Counted from the stretch's first letter, positions 17,307 through 25,692 are shown. The stretch is DNA of 64,000 nt from Aquisalimonas lutea (GCF_030409225.1 NZ_JAUFPK010000001.1:163230-227229); one strand, 5' to 3'. Notes: a model not told the origin generated them from the letters alone. A program made the numbers and translations.

Positions 17307-18544
17307 TGGCATGGGACAGCTCCATGGAACACGCGACCACCGCCCTGCCGGGGCTGGTGGGACGCTACTATGCCCGGGTGCTGCGCCGGCTCGAGCACGG
17401 CACGCTGGATCTGGAGCTCGCCGACGGCAGCAGCCAGCGGTTCGGGCAGGACGGCAGCCTGCAGGCGGATCTGCGGCTCCGGCGGCCGGCCCGTCTGCTG
17501 CGCCGGCTGCTGGTGCACGGCGCCCTGGGCCTGGCGGAGGGGTATATCGCGGGCGACTGGGAGACCCGGAACCTCACCACCCTGCTGCGCCTGCTCAACG
17601 CCAATGAGACGGCGCTGGAGCGCGCCGCGCGGCCGGGCCTGCTGGCGCGTGCGGCCCTGCGGCTGCGCCATTACCTGCGCAGGAACACGCCCAGCGGCAG
17701 CCGCCGCAATATCGCCGCCCACTACGATCTCGGCAACGCCTTCTACCGCCTGTGGCTCGACCCCAGCATGACCTACTCCAGCGCCCTTTTCGGCGACGCA
17801 GAAAAGCCGGCCACCGACCGGTTCACGCTGGCCCAGGCGCAGCAGCACAAGTACCGGCGCATGCTGGACCTGCTGGATGCGCGACCCGGCGAGCGCGTCC
17901 TGGAGATCGGCTGCGGCTGGGGCGGCTTCGCCCGCGCGGCGGCCGAGCGCGGCCTGAACGTCACCGGCCTCACCCTTTCCCGGGAGCAGCTGGACTGGGC
18001 CCGGGCGAACCGGGTGGCGGCGACCCCGGGCAGCGTCGAGTACGCGTTCCGGGACTACCGCGAGGAGACCGGCCGCTACGACCACGTGGTCTCCATCGAG
18101 ATGTTCGAGGCCGTGGGCGAGGCCTGGTGGCCCGCCTACTTCCACAACCTCTGCCGTTGCCTCAAGCCCGGCGGCCGTGCGGCGCTGCAGGTGATCACCA
18201 TCGACGAGGAGGCGTTCCCCCGCTACCGGCAGAACCCGGACTTCATCCAGCTCTACATCTTCCCCGGGGGCATGCTGCCCACGACCACGCATCTCTCCGG
18301 CCTGGCCCGTGAAGCGGGGCTGCGGGTCCGCCGCATGGACCACTTCGGCCTGCACTACGCCGAAACCCTGCGGCTGTGGCAGGAGCGCTTCAACGCCTGC
18401 CGCTCGGCCCTGCGGGATCTGGGCTTCGACGAGCCGTTCCTGCGCATGTGGCGCTACTACCTGAGCTACTGCGAGGCGGGCTTCCGCGCCGGGCGGATCA
18501 ACCTGGTGCAGCTGGCCCTGGAACGTCCCGGGATCGGCGCATGA
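17306..18544 (+). CDS. Cyclopropane-fatty-acyl-phospholipid synthase family methyltransferase
   Basis: A 412-residue SAM-dependent methyltransferase that acts on double bonds of phospholipid acyl chains. The SAM site is VLEIGCGWGGFARAAAERG near residue 200. Other family segments are NIAAHYDLGNAFYRLWLD, MTYSSALF, YDHVVSIEMFEAVGE and YIFPGGMLPT. It could be a true cyclopropane synthase (Cfa) or a UfaM-like enzyme of furan fatty-acid synthesis; the neighbours favour the latter type of cluster. The start ATG follows GGGAGG, and the stop overlaps the next ATG (ATGA). Confidence 0.9.
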   Translation: MAWDSSMEHATTALPGLVGRYYARVLRRLEHGTLDLELADGSSQRFGQDGSLQADLRLRRPARLLRRLLVHGALGLAEGYIAGDWETRNLTTLLRLLNANETALERAARPGLLARAALRLRHYLRRNTPSGSRRNIAAHYDLGNAFYRLWLDPSMTYSSALFGDAEKPATDRFTLAQAQQHKYRRMLDLLDARPGERVLEIGCGWGGFARAAAERGLNVTGLTLSREQLDWARANRVAATPGSVEYAFRDYREETGRYDHVVSIEMFEAVGEAWWPAYFHNLCRCLKPGGRAALQVITIDEEAFPRYRQNPDFIQLYIFPGGMLPTTTHLSGLAREAGLRVRRMDHFGLHYAETLRLWQERFNACRSALRDLGFDEPFLRMWRYYLSYCEAGFRAGRINLVQLALERPGIGA

Positions 18545-19860
18545 ACCCCATCGCCCGCAGCCGCATCCTGCTGTACGGCCTGCCCGGGCTGCCGCTGGCC
18601 ATCCTGGGCATCCCGCTGTATGTCTACCTGCCGCCGTTCTATGCCGAGCAGCTCGGCGTCGGGGCGGTCGGCGGGCTGCTGCTGCTCGCGCGCCTGTGGG
18701 ACGTAGTCACGGATCCGGTGGTCGGCGGCATCGGCGACCGGCTCCGCGTCGGCTTCGGTCGCCGCAAGACGCTGATCCTCATCGGCGTCCCCCTGCTCAT
18801 GTTCGGCGTGGACCAGCTGTTCCGGCCTCCCGCCGGTGCCGGCGGCAGCCACCTGCTGGTCTGGAGCTTCGTCACCTACCTGGCCTGGACACTGGTGTCA
18901 CTGCCGTACACGGCCTGGGGCGCCGAGCTCAGCCGCGACTACGACCAGCGCTCCAGCATTACCGGCAGCCGCGAGGGGTTCATCCTCGCAGGCATGCTGC
19001 TCGCCATCGTCCTGCCGGCCATCACCCTGGCGGACCCGCAACAGTCCGCCGGCACGGCCCTGGAGCAGCTGGCCTGGCTGCTGTGGTTCAGCCTGCCGCT
19101 GACCATCCTGGTCACGCTGGTGGCCGTACCGGAGCCGCGCAGCCCCCTGCCGCCGGTCCCGTGGCGCCAGGGGCTGCAGCTGCTGCGCGGCAACCGGCCC
19201 TTCTTCGTCCTGCTGATCGCCTACATCCTCAACGGCCTTGCCAACGCCCTGCCGGCCACGCTGTTCCTGCTGTTCGCGCGGCACGTCCTGCAGGCCGAGG
19301 CCCAGGCCGGGATCATGCTGGTGGTCTACTTCCTCGCCGGCCTGGCCGGGATTCCGCTGTGGCTGTGGATCGCCCGGCGCATCGGCAAGCACCGGGCCTG
19401 GGCGTTGTCCATGCTCTGGGCGGCGGGCATCTTCGCCTGGGTACCGCTGCTGGGCCCGGGGGACGCCTGGCTGTTCGTGGGCATCTGCGTGCTGTCCGGC
19501 CTGAGCCTGGGCATCGACATGGCCCTGCCCGCCTCCATCCAGGCGGATCTCGTCGACCTGGACACCGCCCGCGGCGGCGGCCAGCGCACCGGGCTGTTCT
19601 TCGGCCTCTGGGGCATGGCGACGAAGCTGGCCCTGGCCCTGGCGGTCGGGCTCGCCTACCCGCTCCTGGGCCTCGCGGGCTTCGACGCGCAAGCCAGCAA
19701 TCCGGAGGGTCTCTGGGCGCTGTCCCTGCTCTACGGCCTGGCGCCCATTCCGTTCAAGCTGGCCGCGGTCTGGCTGGTGTGGTGGTTCCCCGTGGATCGC
19801 GCGGTACAGACGGCGACGGCAGCCGAGGTAGAGGACCTCGAGGCCGCCCGGGCCCCCTGA
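18541..19860 (+). CDS. Major facilitator transporter, GPH (MelB-like) type
   Basis: A 439-residue protein with about 12 membrane segments. LLARLWDVVTDPVVGGIGDR (near residue 48) is the GPH-family cytoplasmic-loop signature. FGRRKTLILIGVPLL and SLPYTAWGAELSRDYDQRS match the MelB subgroup. GPH members usually move sugars with sodium or protons. Those found in this lipid cluster have no known substrate, and a link to lipid export or membrane remodelling is only a guess. It is coupled to the methyltransferase by a 4-bp overlap and ends the operon. Confidence 0.87.
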   Translation: MNPIARSRILLYGLPGLPLAILGIPLYVYLPPFYAEQLGVGAVGGLLLLARLWDVVTDPVVGGIGDRLRVGFGRRKTLILIGVPLLMFGVDQLFRPPAGAGGSHLLVWSFVTYLAWTLVSLPYTAWGAELSRDYDQRSSITGSREGFILAGMLLAIVLPAITLADPQQSAGTALEQLAWLLWFSLPLTILVTLVAVPEPRSPLPPVPWRQGLQLLRGNRPFFVLLIAYILNGLANALPATLFLLFARHVLQAEAQAGIMLVVYFLAGLAGIPLWLWIARRIGKHRAWALSMLWAAGIFAWVPLLGPGDAWLFVGICVLSGLSLGIDMALPASIQADLVDLDTARGGGQRTGLFFGLWGMATKLALALAVGLAYPLLGLAGFDAQASNPEGLWALSLLYGLAPIPFKLAAVWLVWWFPVDRAVQTATAAEVEDLEAARAP

Positions 19861-19917
19861 ACCGCCGGGACGCGGTACAGTATGCGCGGTTACCAGCGAC
19901 CCGCGCATGGAGGATGC

Positions 19918-20922
19918 ATGGAGTTCATCTACGACTACGGCCTGTTCTTCGCCCAGACACTCACCCTGGTCGTGGCCGTGCTCGTGGTCGCCGCCGGCGT
20001 CACCGCCCTGGCCGGGCGGGACCGGGACCAGGGCCGCGAGTCCCTGCGCGTGCGCAAGCTCAATCAGCGCTACCGCGACATGCGGCGGACCATGGACCAG
20101 GCCCTGCTGGACCGCAAGGGCCTGCGGCGGCTGCGCCGCACGGAGAAGGCGGAAAGCAAGAGCGAGAAGAAGCGGGACGCCGCGGATGCGCAGCAGCGCC
20201 GGCGCGTGTTCGTGCTGCGCTTCCAGGGGGATCTGCGCGCCTCGGCGGTGGACAACCTGCGCGAGGAGATCACCGCCGTGGTCAGCCGCGCGCGCCCCGG
20301 CCACGACGAGGTGGTCGTGTGCCTGGAGAGCCCCGGCGGCATGGTCCACGGCTACGGGCTGGCGGCCTCCCAGCTGGCCCGGCTGCGCGAGCGGGGCATC
20401 GAGACCACCGCCAGCGTGGACCGCGTGGCGGCCAGCGGCGGCTACCTCATGGCCGTGGTCGCCGACCGCATCGTGGCGGCGCCGTTCGCGGTGGTGGGGT
20501 CCATCGGCGTGGTCGCCCAGCTGCCGAACTTCCATCGCCTGCTCAAGCGCCATGACATCGACGTGGAGCTCCACACCGCCGGCGAGCACAAGCGCACCCT
20601 CACGGCGCTGGGGGAGAACACCCACGCGGGCCGCCGCAAGTTCCAGGAGGAGCTGGAGGAAACCCACGGGCTGTTCAAGCGGTTCGTCCACCGGTACCGA
20701 CCCGCCCTGGACCTGGAGCAGGTGGCCAACGGCGATCACTGGTACGGCGAGCAGGCCATCGACATGAACCTGGTGGATGCCCTGCAGACCAGCGACGATC
20801 TCCTCCTGGCCAAGGCGGACGAGGCCGACGTCTTCGAGGTCACCTACCGCCGCAAGCAACCCATGAGCAAGCGCCTGGTCCTGGGGGTGGAAACGCTTCT
20901 CCACCGCTACTTCGGGCGCTAG
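19918..20922 (+). CDS. sohB: Inner-membrane S49 peptidase SohB
   Basis: A 334-residue member of the signal-peptide-peptidase family. It has one N-terminal membrane segment (about 8-32), a charged linker (35-95), and a protease core with VVVCLESPGGMVHGYG and the nucleophile stretch DRVAASGGYLMAVVADRIVA near residues 165-185. The conserved lysine of the Ser-Lys dyad is expected in AGEHKRTLT. The linker and length fit SohB rather than SppA. E. coli SohB is an inner-membrane peptidase that can compensate for loss of the periplasmic protease HtrA (DegP). Confidence 0.92.
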   Translation: MEFIYDYGLFFAQTLTLVVAVLVVAAGVTALAGRDRDQGRESLRVRKLNQRYRDMRRTMDQALLDRKGLRRLRRTEKAESKSEKKRDAADAQQRRRVFVLRFQGDLRASAVDNLREEITAVVSRARPGHDEVVVCLESPGGMVHGYGLAASQLARLRERGIETTASVDRVAASGGYLMAVVADRIVAAPFAVVGSIGVVAQLPNFHRLLKRHDIDVELHTAGEHKRTLTALGENTHAGRRKFQEELEETHGLFKRFVHRYRPALDLEQVANGDHWYGEQAIDMNLVDALQTSDDLLLAKADEADVFEVTYRRKQPMSKRLVLGVETLLHRYFGR

Positions 20923-20974
20923 GGCCGGTTGCCCGTCCCCTGCCATCATCGCGCCGGCCTATTGATCCGGGGCA

Positions 20975-21079
20975 CCGGTGCGGGGAGTTCGGTCACGGAC
21001 ACGCCGTAAATACGTCCCTGTAGGCTCGACTGCGGCCGTCCTGGCCGCAGACGGTCCGTGACCGAACTCCCCGCACCGG
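20975..21079. repeat. Hairpin repeat, family 2, complete copy
   Basis: Perfect 26-bp inverted arms at 20975-21000 and 21054-21079 enclose a motif beginning ACGCCGTAAATACGTCCCTG and an inner 8-bp hairpin (21030-21050). The segment 20991-21024 recurs with a few changes at 50608-50641. It has no T run, so it is not a classical terminator, though it sits between convergent sohB and tusA. The element ends 50 bp before family-1 copy B. Confidence 0.75.
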
Positions 21080-21129
21080 CGCGTGCCACGATCCGGCGTC
21101 GGGTGGTGCACCATGACCCGACGGTGCCC

Positions 21130-21357
21130 GTCGCACGGGGATGGGGTGCGTTGGTGGGGGCGACTTGCGCAGCGCCGGAGCGCAGGCCGTCCGGCCCCGA
21201 AGGGGTGGCGGCAGGGATGCCGCCACCGGCTGTCAGCACAGGGATGTGCTGTCAGCCGGCCAGGCCGGAGCGGAGGGTAGGCTTCCTGCTTCAACCGAAG
21301 CAGGAAGCCGTAAGCGGAGCTCGGAGCCCCCACCAACGTACCCCATCCCCGTGCGAC
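21130..21357. repeat. Structured intergenic element, family 1, copy B
   Basis: A 164-bp core (21162-21325) lies within inverted arms at 21130-21161 and 21326-21357 (31 of 32 Watson-Crick pairs plus one G-T). Hairpins in the core are 21204-21227 (10-bp stem, GGGA loop); a 15-bp stem built from CCGGCTGTCAGCACA and its partner, with one T-T mismatch and again a GGGA loop; and a 13-bp stem starting GGCTTCCTGCTTC. The last stem covaries with the other copies. It lies between convergent sohB and tusA. Confidence 0.88.
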
Positions 21358-21408
21358 CCATGCAAAGGCAGCCATGACCGGAATGCATGAAGACAGAGTA
21401 CCGGCGAC

Positions 21409-21639
21409 CTATTCGCCCTTCTCCACCAGGAAGTAGTACACGCCTTCCTCGTCCCAGTACTCGACCATGCGATTGGGGGTCTTTTCCGTGAAGGCGAGGA
21501 AGTCCACCACCGAGTGCGGGTCGGTGGCCAGCACGCGCAGGACCTGCCCCGTTTCCATGCGCACCAGCTCGCGCTTGGTCCGCAGGATGGGCAGGGGGCA
21601 GTTGAGGCCGGTGACGTCCAGTTCCTGATCGTAGTGCAC
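21409..21639 (-). CDS. tusA: TusA/SirA-family sulfurtransferase
   Basis: A 76-residue protein with the family signature LDVTGLNCPLPILRTKREL; the Cys near residue 14 carries the persulfide. The rest (VLRVLATDPHSVVDFLAF and a C-terminal VYYFLVEKGE) matches TusA. TusA passes sulfur in tRNA 2-thiouridine synthesis and, in sulfur oxidisers, in dissimilatory sulfur metabolism. No tusBCD or dsr genes are here, so the use in this organism is open. It converges on sohB with the two repeats between. Confidence 0.88.
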   Translation of the reverse strand: MHYDQELDVTGLNCPLPILRTKRELVRMETGQVLRVLATDPHSVVDFLAFTEKTPNRMVEYWDEEGVYYFLVEKGE

Positions 21640-21737
21640 GGTGCCATGACAGCGGTTGCGGTTGTCCGCGGCAGGATACCACGGCGCCCGGGGCGATCAG
21701 TTATACTGGCCGCCGATCCATCAGACGAGAGGTCGCC

Positions 21738-21908
21738 ATGAGCAAGCGTGACGACAAGCACGATCCCGACACGGACCCGCGCTCCTATACCGACAAGCAG
21801 GTCCTGGACGAACATCCCCGCGAGCAGGTGGAACGCTGGCGCAAGGAGGCGTTCGAAAAGCACCGCCGGTGGATGGACGTCATGAAGAACGACTACGGCA
21901 AGAGCTAG
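21738..21908 (+). CDS. Very small charged protein (56 aa), unknown
   Basis: The frame starts MSKRDDKHDPDTDPRSYTDK and ends DVMKNDYGKS. It is rich in Lys, Arg, Asp and Glu, has no Cys or membrane segment, and its second half (EQVERWRKEAFEKHRRWMDV) would form one amphipathic helix. GAGAGG precedes the ATG. I recognise no family. The codon pattern (G or C in nearly every third position) and the ribosome binding site favour a real gene, possibly a stress or nucleic-acid-associated small protein. Its stop TAG falls in a CTAG followed by AGTCCTGTAAC, resembling the tip of the MITE at 12524. Confidence 0.55.
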   Translation: MSKRDDKHDPDTDPRSYTDKQVLDEHPREQVERWRKEAFEKHRRWMDVMKNDYGKS

Positions 21909-21918
21909 AGTCCTGTAA
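21905..21918. repeat. Solo tip resembling the 12524 MITE
   Basis: CTAGAGTCCTGTAAC-like sequence differs from the MITE tip at one position over about 15 bases and, as at 12524, overlaps the stop codon of a plus-strand gene. Beyond it the sequence diverges, so this is a relic or a chance match. Confidence 0.35.
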
Positions 21919-21924
21919 CGACGC

Positions 21925-22809
21925 CTACCCGAGAAACGACTCCAGCACCGCGGCCAGCGCCTGCGGCTGGTCGTGATGGATCATGTGGCCGGCGTCGTCG
22001 ATGACCACCCGCTCGGCGCCGATCACCGACCGCCGCCGCTCGACCTCCGCCTCGCCGTCGAAGGCCGACAGGGCACCCGAGGCCGATCCCACGACCCAGA
22101 GAACCGGCGCCTGGATACGACGCCAGCAGGCCTCGGCCTCCTCGAGACGATAGAGCACGGGGTTGGTGCGCTTGTGGGCCGGATCCCCGCGCAGCTGCCA
22201 CATCCCTCCGGCCGCCGCGCGCAGCCAGCACTGCGCCACGAACAGCGCCCGGTCGGCGGGCAGGTGCGGGTGGCGCTCGCGCAGCCGATCCGCGAACGCT
22301 TCCGGTGATTCCGGCGCCTGGAGCGTCGGCGGGCTGCGCCACTGATCCAGCCAGCGGGCATAGTTGTCCGGCGCCTCGGCCGGATCCCGGGCCCGGGTAC
22401 CGAACCCCTCCACCAGAGCCAGCCGCCGGATCCGCCGCGGCCGGATGCCCGCGTACAGCCCCGCGACGTTGCCGCCCATGCTGTGACCGACCAGGTCCAC
22501 CGCGTCGTCGCCGACCTCGCGGTCCAGCAGGGCCTCCAGGTCGGCAAGATAATCCGGGAAGTAGTAGCCATCGGCCACCCAGTCGGAATCGCCGAAGCCC
22601 CGCCAGTCCAGGGCGACGACGTGCCGCTGCGCCGCCAGCGCATCCACCACGAACTGCCAGGTCCGGCCGGTATCCATCCAGCCGTGCAGCAGCACCAGCG
22701 GACGGCCCTCCCTCGGTCCCCAGCGGTGGAGGCGATGGCGCACGCCGCGCAGGTTCACGTCCTCGGCGGCCGCCGGCACGGCGGGCAGGTAGGCGGCGCT
22801 GTCAGCCAC
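21925..22809 (-). CDS. Alpha/beta hydrolase
   Basis: A 294-residue alpha/beta-fold hydrolase. The oxyanion-hole segment is VLLHGWMDTGRTWQF near residue 40. The nucleophile elbow is VGHSMGGNVAGLYAG (Ser near 108), the catalytic Asp is probably in WVVGSASGALSAFD, and the His in VIDDAGHMIHHDQP near 275. The substrate is unknown. The family includes esterases and haloalkane- or epoxide-type enzymes. The start overlaps the SDR stop by 8 bp, so the two are cotranscribed. Confidence 0.85.
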   Translation of the reverse strand: MADSAAYLPAVPAAAEDVNLRGVRHRLHRWGPREGRPLVLLHGWMDTGRTWQFVVDALAAQRHVVALDWRGFGDSDWVADGYYFPDYLADLEALLDREVGDDAVDLVGHSMGGNVAGLYAGIRPRRIRRLALVEGFGTRARDPAEAPDNYARWLDQWRSPPTLQAPESPEAFADRLRERHPHLPADRALFVAQCWLRAAAGGMWQLRGDPAHKRTNPVLYRLEEAEACWRRIQAPVLWVVGSASGALSAFDGEAEVERRRSVIGAERVVIDDAGHMIHHDQPQALAAVLESFLG

Positions 22810-23548
22810 CCCAGCGCTCCCGGTGAGCGGGCTCCGTGAACGACCACTCCTCGGCGCTGAACGCGTCCGCTTCCACCTCCAGCAGCAGCCAGGCGGTGAA
22901 CCGGGCCACCTCGGCCGGGTCCTCCAGCTGCCCGGTGGCGTGCAGATCCAGGAAGCGCTGCACCATGGGGAAGCGCTCCGGGGGCTGCTCGCGGATCAGC
23001 GCCTGCATGGGGGTATCCACCACCCCCGGCCGCAGGCTGCCCACGGCGATGCCGCGGTCGCGCAGCTCTTCCCGGAGCACCTGGTAGATCATGTGCAGCG
23101 CCGCCTTGCCGGTGCAGTAGCTGCCCCAGCCGGCATACCCGTGGTGGGCGGCACCGGAGGACATGTGCAGCACGCGGCCGCCCTGGAGATTGTCAAGCAG
23201 CCCCTGGGTGAGGAACAGCGGCGCCTCGACGTTCACCGCCTGCGCCTGCCGCCAGTCCTCCAGGCGCACGCCCGCCAGGGGACCGATGGGCTCGAGGGCG
23301 CCGGCGTTGTGCACCAGTCCCGCGAGGGAGCCGTCGCCCAGGGCCTCGACCACCTCGGCACGGCCTTCGGCGGTGGCCAGATCGGCAGCCACCGTGGTGA
23401 TGCGTTCCGGGTCCAGCGAGCGGGTGCCCTCCAGCGCGTCCCTGCGGCGGCCCACGGCGACCACCTGCAGGCCGCGCTCGGCGAGCTCACGGCAGATGGC
23501 CCGTCCGAGACCACTCCCCCCTCCGGTGACGACCATGCGTTGTGACAC
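22802..23548 (-). CDS. Short-chain dehydrogenase/reductase
   Basis: A 248-residue SDR. The cofactor motif is VVTGGGSGLGRAICRELAERG at the N-terminus, with GRRRDAL suggesting NADP(H). LVHNAGALEPIGPL is the NNAG-equivalent. Catalytic Ser and the YxxxK pair are in LHMSSGAAHHGYAGWGSYCT plus GKAALHM (Tyr-Cys-Thr-Gly-Lys). The GTG at 23548 directly follows GGAGGAGCTC and is preferred to the upstream ATG. It is paired with the hydrolase; the substrate is unknown. Confidence 0.86.
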   Translation of the reverse strand: MSQRMVVTGGGSGLGRAICRELAERGLQVVAVGRRRDALEGTRSLDPERITTVAADLATAEGRAEVVEALGDGSLAGLVHNAGALEPIGPLAGVRLEDWRQAQAVNVEAPLFLTQGLLDNLQGGRVLHMSSGAAHHGYAGWGSYCTGKAALHMIYQVLREELRDRGIAVGSLRPGVVDTPMQALIREQPPERFPMVQRFLDLHATGQLEDPAEVARFTAWLLLEVEADAFSAEEWSFTEPAHRERWGG

Positions 23549-23790
23549 GAGCTCCTCCTGTTGGCCGCGGCGCCGGTCCCACACCGGCATCCGGCTCGCT
23601 GCCGGGCCGGTGCCGACACCGTACGCCGTTCGACGATTGCCGAAGGCGGCTTTTTTCAGCAGCCTGTTGACGAATCACAAGCATACTAATCTTGCCGGGG
23701 AAATACGTAATACTGCATCCACGGCCCGCGCCGCCGGAACGCTTCCGCGGCCACCAAGGGCGCACCGTTGCGGTACTGGAGGAGACAGGC

Positions 23791-25692
23791 ATGAACTACG
23801 CAGCGCTTTACCAGCGGTCCATCGACGACCCGGAAGGCTTCTGGGGCGAGCAGGCCCAGGCCCTGGACTGGTTCCGTCCGCCGCAGCAGGTCCTCGGCCG
23901 GGACGACCAGGGTCTGCACCGCTGGTTCCAGGGAGGCGAGCTGAACATGGCCCATCTCGCCCTGGACCACCACGTCAACCAGGGCCGGGGCGGCCAGACC
24001 GCGATCATCCACGACTCCCCGGCCACCGGGACCCAGCAGCGCTACACCTATACCGAGCTGCGCGACGCCGTGGCGACCTGCGCCGGGGCCCTGCGCGAGC
24101 TGGGCGTGGCCAAGGGCGATCGCGTGGTGCTGTACATGCCCATGATTCCCGAGGCCGTCATCGGCATGCTGGCCTGCGCCCGGCTGGGCGCCATTCACGC
24201 GGTGGTCTTCGGCGGCTTCTCGCCCCACGAGCTGGCGGTGCGCATCGATGACGCGGCGCCGCGGGTCATTCTCACCGCGGGCTGCGGCATGGAGTTCACC
24301 CGGGTCATCCCGTACAAGCCCCTGGTGGACGAGGCCATCAGCCAGGCGCGGCACAAGCCGGAAGCGGTGGTGGTCAAGGCCCGCCCGCAGGCCGATGCCG
24401 AGCTCCAGCCCGGCCGCGACCACGACTGGGACGCGCTCATGGCGGGGGCGAGCCCGGCGGACCCGGTGCCTGTGGATGCCACCCACCCGCTGTACATCCT
24501 CCACACCTCGGGCACCACCGGGAAGCCCAAGGGCGTCCTGCGCGACACCGGCGGCTATGCCGTGGCCCTGAACTTCAGCATGGGCGCCGTCTACGACCTG
24601 CACCCGGGCGAGGTGTTCTGGACCGCCTCGGACGTGGGCTGGGTGGTCGGCCACTCGTACATCGTCTATGCACCGCTGATCCGCGGCTGCACCTCCGTGG
24701 TGTACGAGGGCAAGCCGGTGAAGACCCCGGACGCCGGCGCCTTCTGGCGGGTCATCGCCGAGCACGGCGTGAAGACCTTCTTCACTGCGCCCACGGCCTT
24801 CCGGGCCGTCAAGAAGGAGGACCCGGACGCCCGCCACATGGCCGATCACGACCTGAGCTGCCTCAAGGCGCTGTTCCTGGCCGGCGAGCGCCTGGATCCG
24901 CCCACCTACGACTGGCTCAAGCGCATCACCGGCGGGCGGCCGGTGATCGACCACTGGTGGCAGACGGAGACCGGCTGGCCCATCGCCGCCAACCCGCTGG
25001 GCATCGAGCCCCAGCCCGAGAAGAGCGGCTCCGCCACCTTCCCGGCACCGGGCTACCAGGTGGAGATCCTGGCCCCGGGCGGCGAGCGCCTGGGCCGCGG
25101 CGAGCAGGGGCACATCGCCATCCGCCTGCCGCTGCCGCCCGGCTGCCTGCCGACCCTGTGGAACGACGACGCCCGCTTCCGCTCCTCGTATCTGGAGCGC
25201 TTCCCCGGGTACTACGACACCTCCGACGGCGGCTACATCGACGAGGACGGTTATCTGTTCGTCATGGGCCGGGTGGATGATGTCATCAACGTGGCCGGGC
25301 ACCGGCTGTCCACCGGCGAGATGGAGGAGATCATCGGCAGCCACGAGGCGGTGGCGGAATGCGCGGTGGTGGGCATCGCCGACGAGCTCAAGGGCGAGAT
25401 GCCCGTCGGCTTCGTGGTGCTCAAGGACGGCGCCGAGGTGGATCACGGCACGCTGGAGACGGACCTGGTGGAGATGGTCCGCCGCAACATCGGCGCCTTC
25501 GCCTGCCTGCGCAGCGTGGCCATCGTGCAGAAGCTGCCCAAGACCCGCTCGGGCAAGGTCCTGCGCAAGAGCATCCGGCAGCTCTCCTCCCAGGCCGAGG
25601 TCCCGGTGCCGCCGACCATCGACGATCCGTCCAGCTTGGACGAGATCCGCGACGCCATGCACGAGCAGGGAATCGGGCAGCACAAGGGCTAG
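23791..25692 (+). CDS. prpE: Propionate/acetate-CoA ligase (PrpE-like)
   Basis: A 633-residue AMP-forming acyl-CoA synthetase. The P-loop is YILHTSGTTGKPKGVLRDTG near residue 230, followed by EVFWTASDVGWVVGHSYIVY, DHWWQTETGWPI, and the hinge GRVDDVINVAGHRLSTGEME. The C-terminal PKTRSGKVLRKSIR carries the catalytic lysine. Length and the RDTGG and NFSMGAVYDLHPGE segments favour propionyl-CoA synthetase over Acs, but acetate activation is possible. GGAGGAGACAGGC precedes the ATG. The next gene encodes a lysine acetyltransferase of the type that inactivates such ligases at that lysine. Confidence 0.88.
   Translation: MNYAALYQRSIDDPEGFWGEQAQALDWFRPPQQVLGRDDQGLHRWFQGGELNMAHLALDHHVNQGRGGQTAIIHDSPATGTQQRYTYTELRDAVATCAGALRELGVAKGDRVVLYMPMIPEAVIGMLACARLGAIHAVVFGGFSPHELAVRIDDAAPRVILTAGCGMEFTRVIPYKPLVDEAISQARHKPEAVVVKARPQADAELQPGRDHDWDALMAGASPADPVPVDATHPLYILHTSGTTGKPKGVLRDTGGYAVALNFSMGAVYDLHPGEVFWTASDVGWVVGHSYIVYAPLIRGCTSVVYEGKPVKTPDAGAFWRVIAEHGVKTFFTAPTAFRAVKKEDPDARHMADHDLSCLKALFLAGERLDPPTYDWLKRITGGRPVIDHWWQTETGWPIAANPLGIEPQPEKSGSATFPAPGYQVEILAPGGERLGRGEQGHIAIRLPLPPGCLPTLWNDDARFRSSYLERFPGYYDTSDGGYIDEDGYLFVMGRVDDVINVAGHRLSTGEMEEIIGSHEAVAECAVVGIADELKGEMPVGFVVLKDGAEVDHGTLETDLVEMVRRNIGAFACLRSVAIVQKLPKTRSGKVLRKSIRQLSSQAEVPVPPTIDDPSSLDEIRDAMHEQGIGQHKG

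Noticed and set aside
20923-21408. Possible small non-coding gene or CRISPR-like repeat between sohB and tusA
   Set aside because: The gap is accounted for by one family-2 and one family-1 hairpin element; there are no regularly spaced direct repeats or cas genes.
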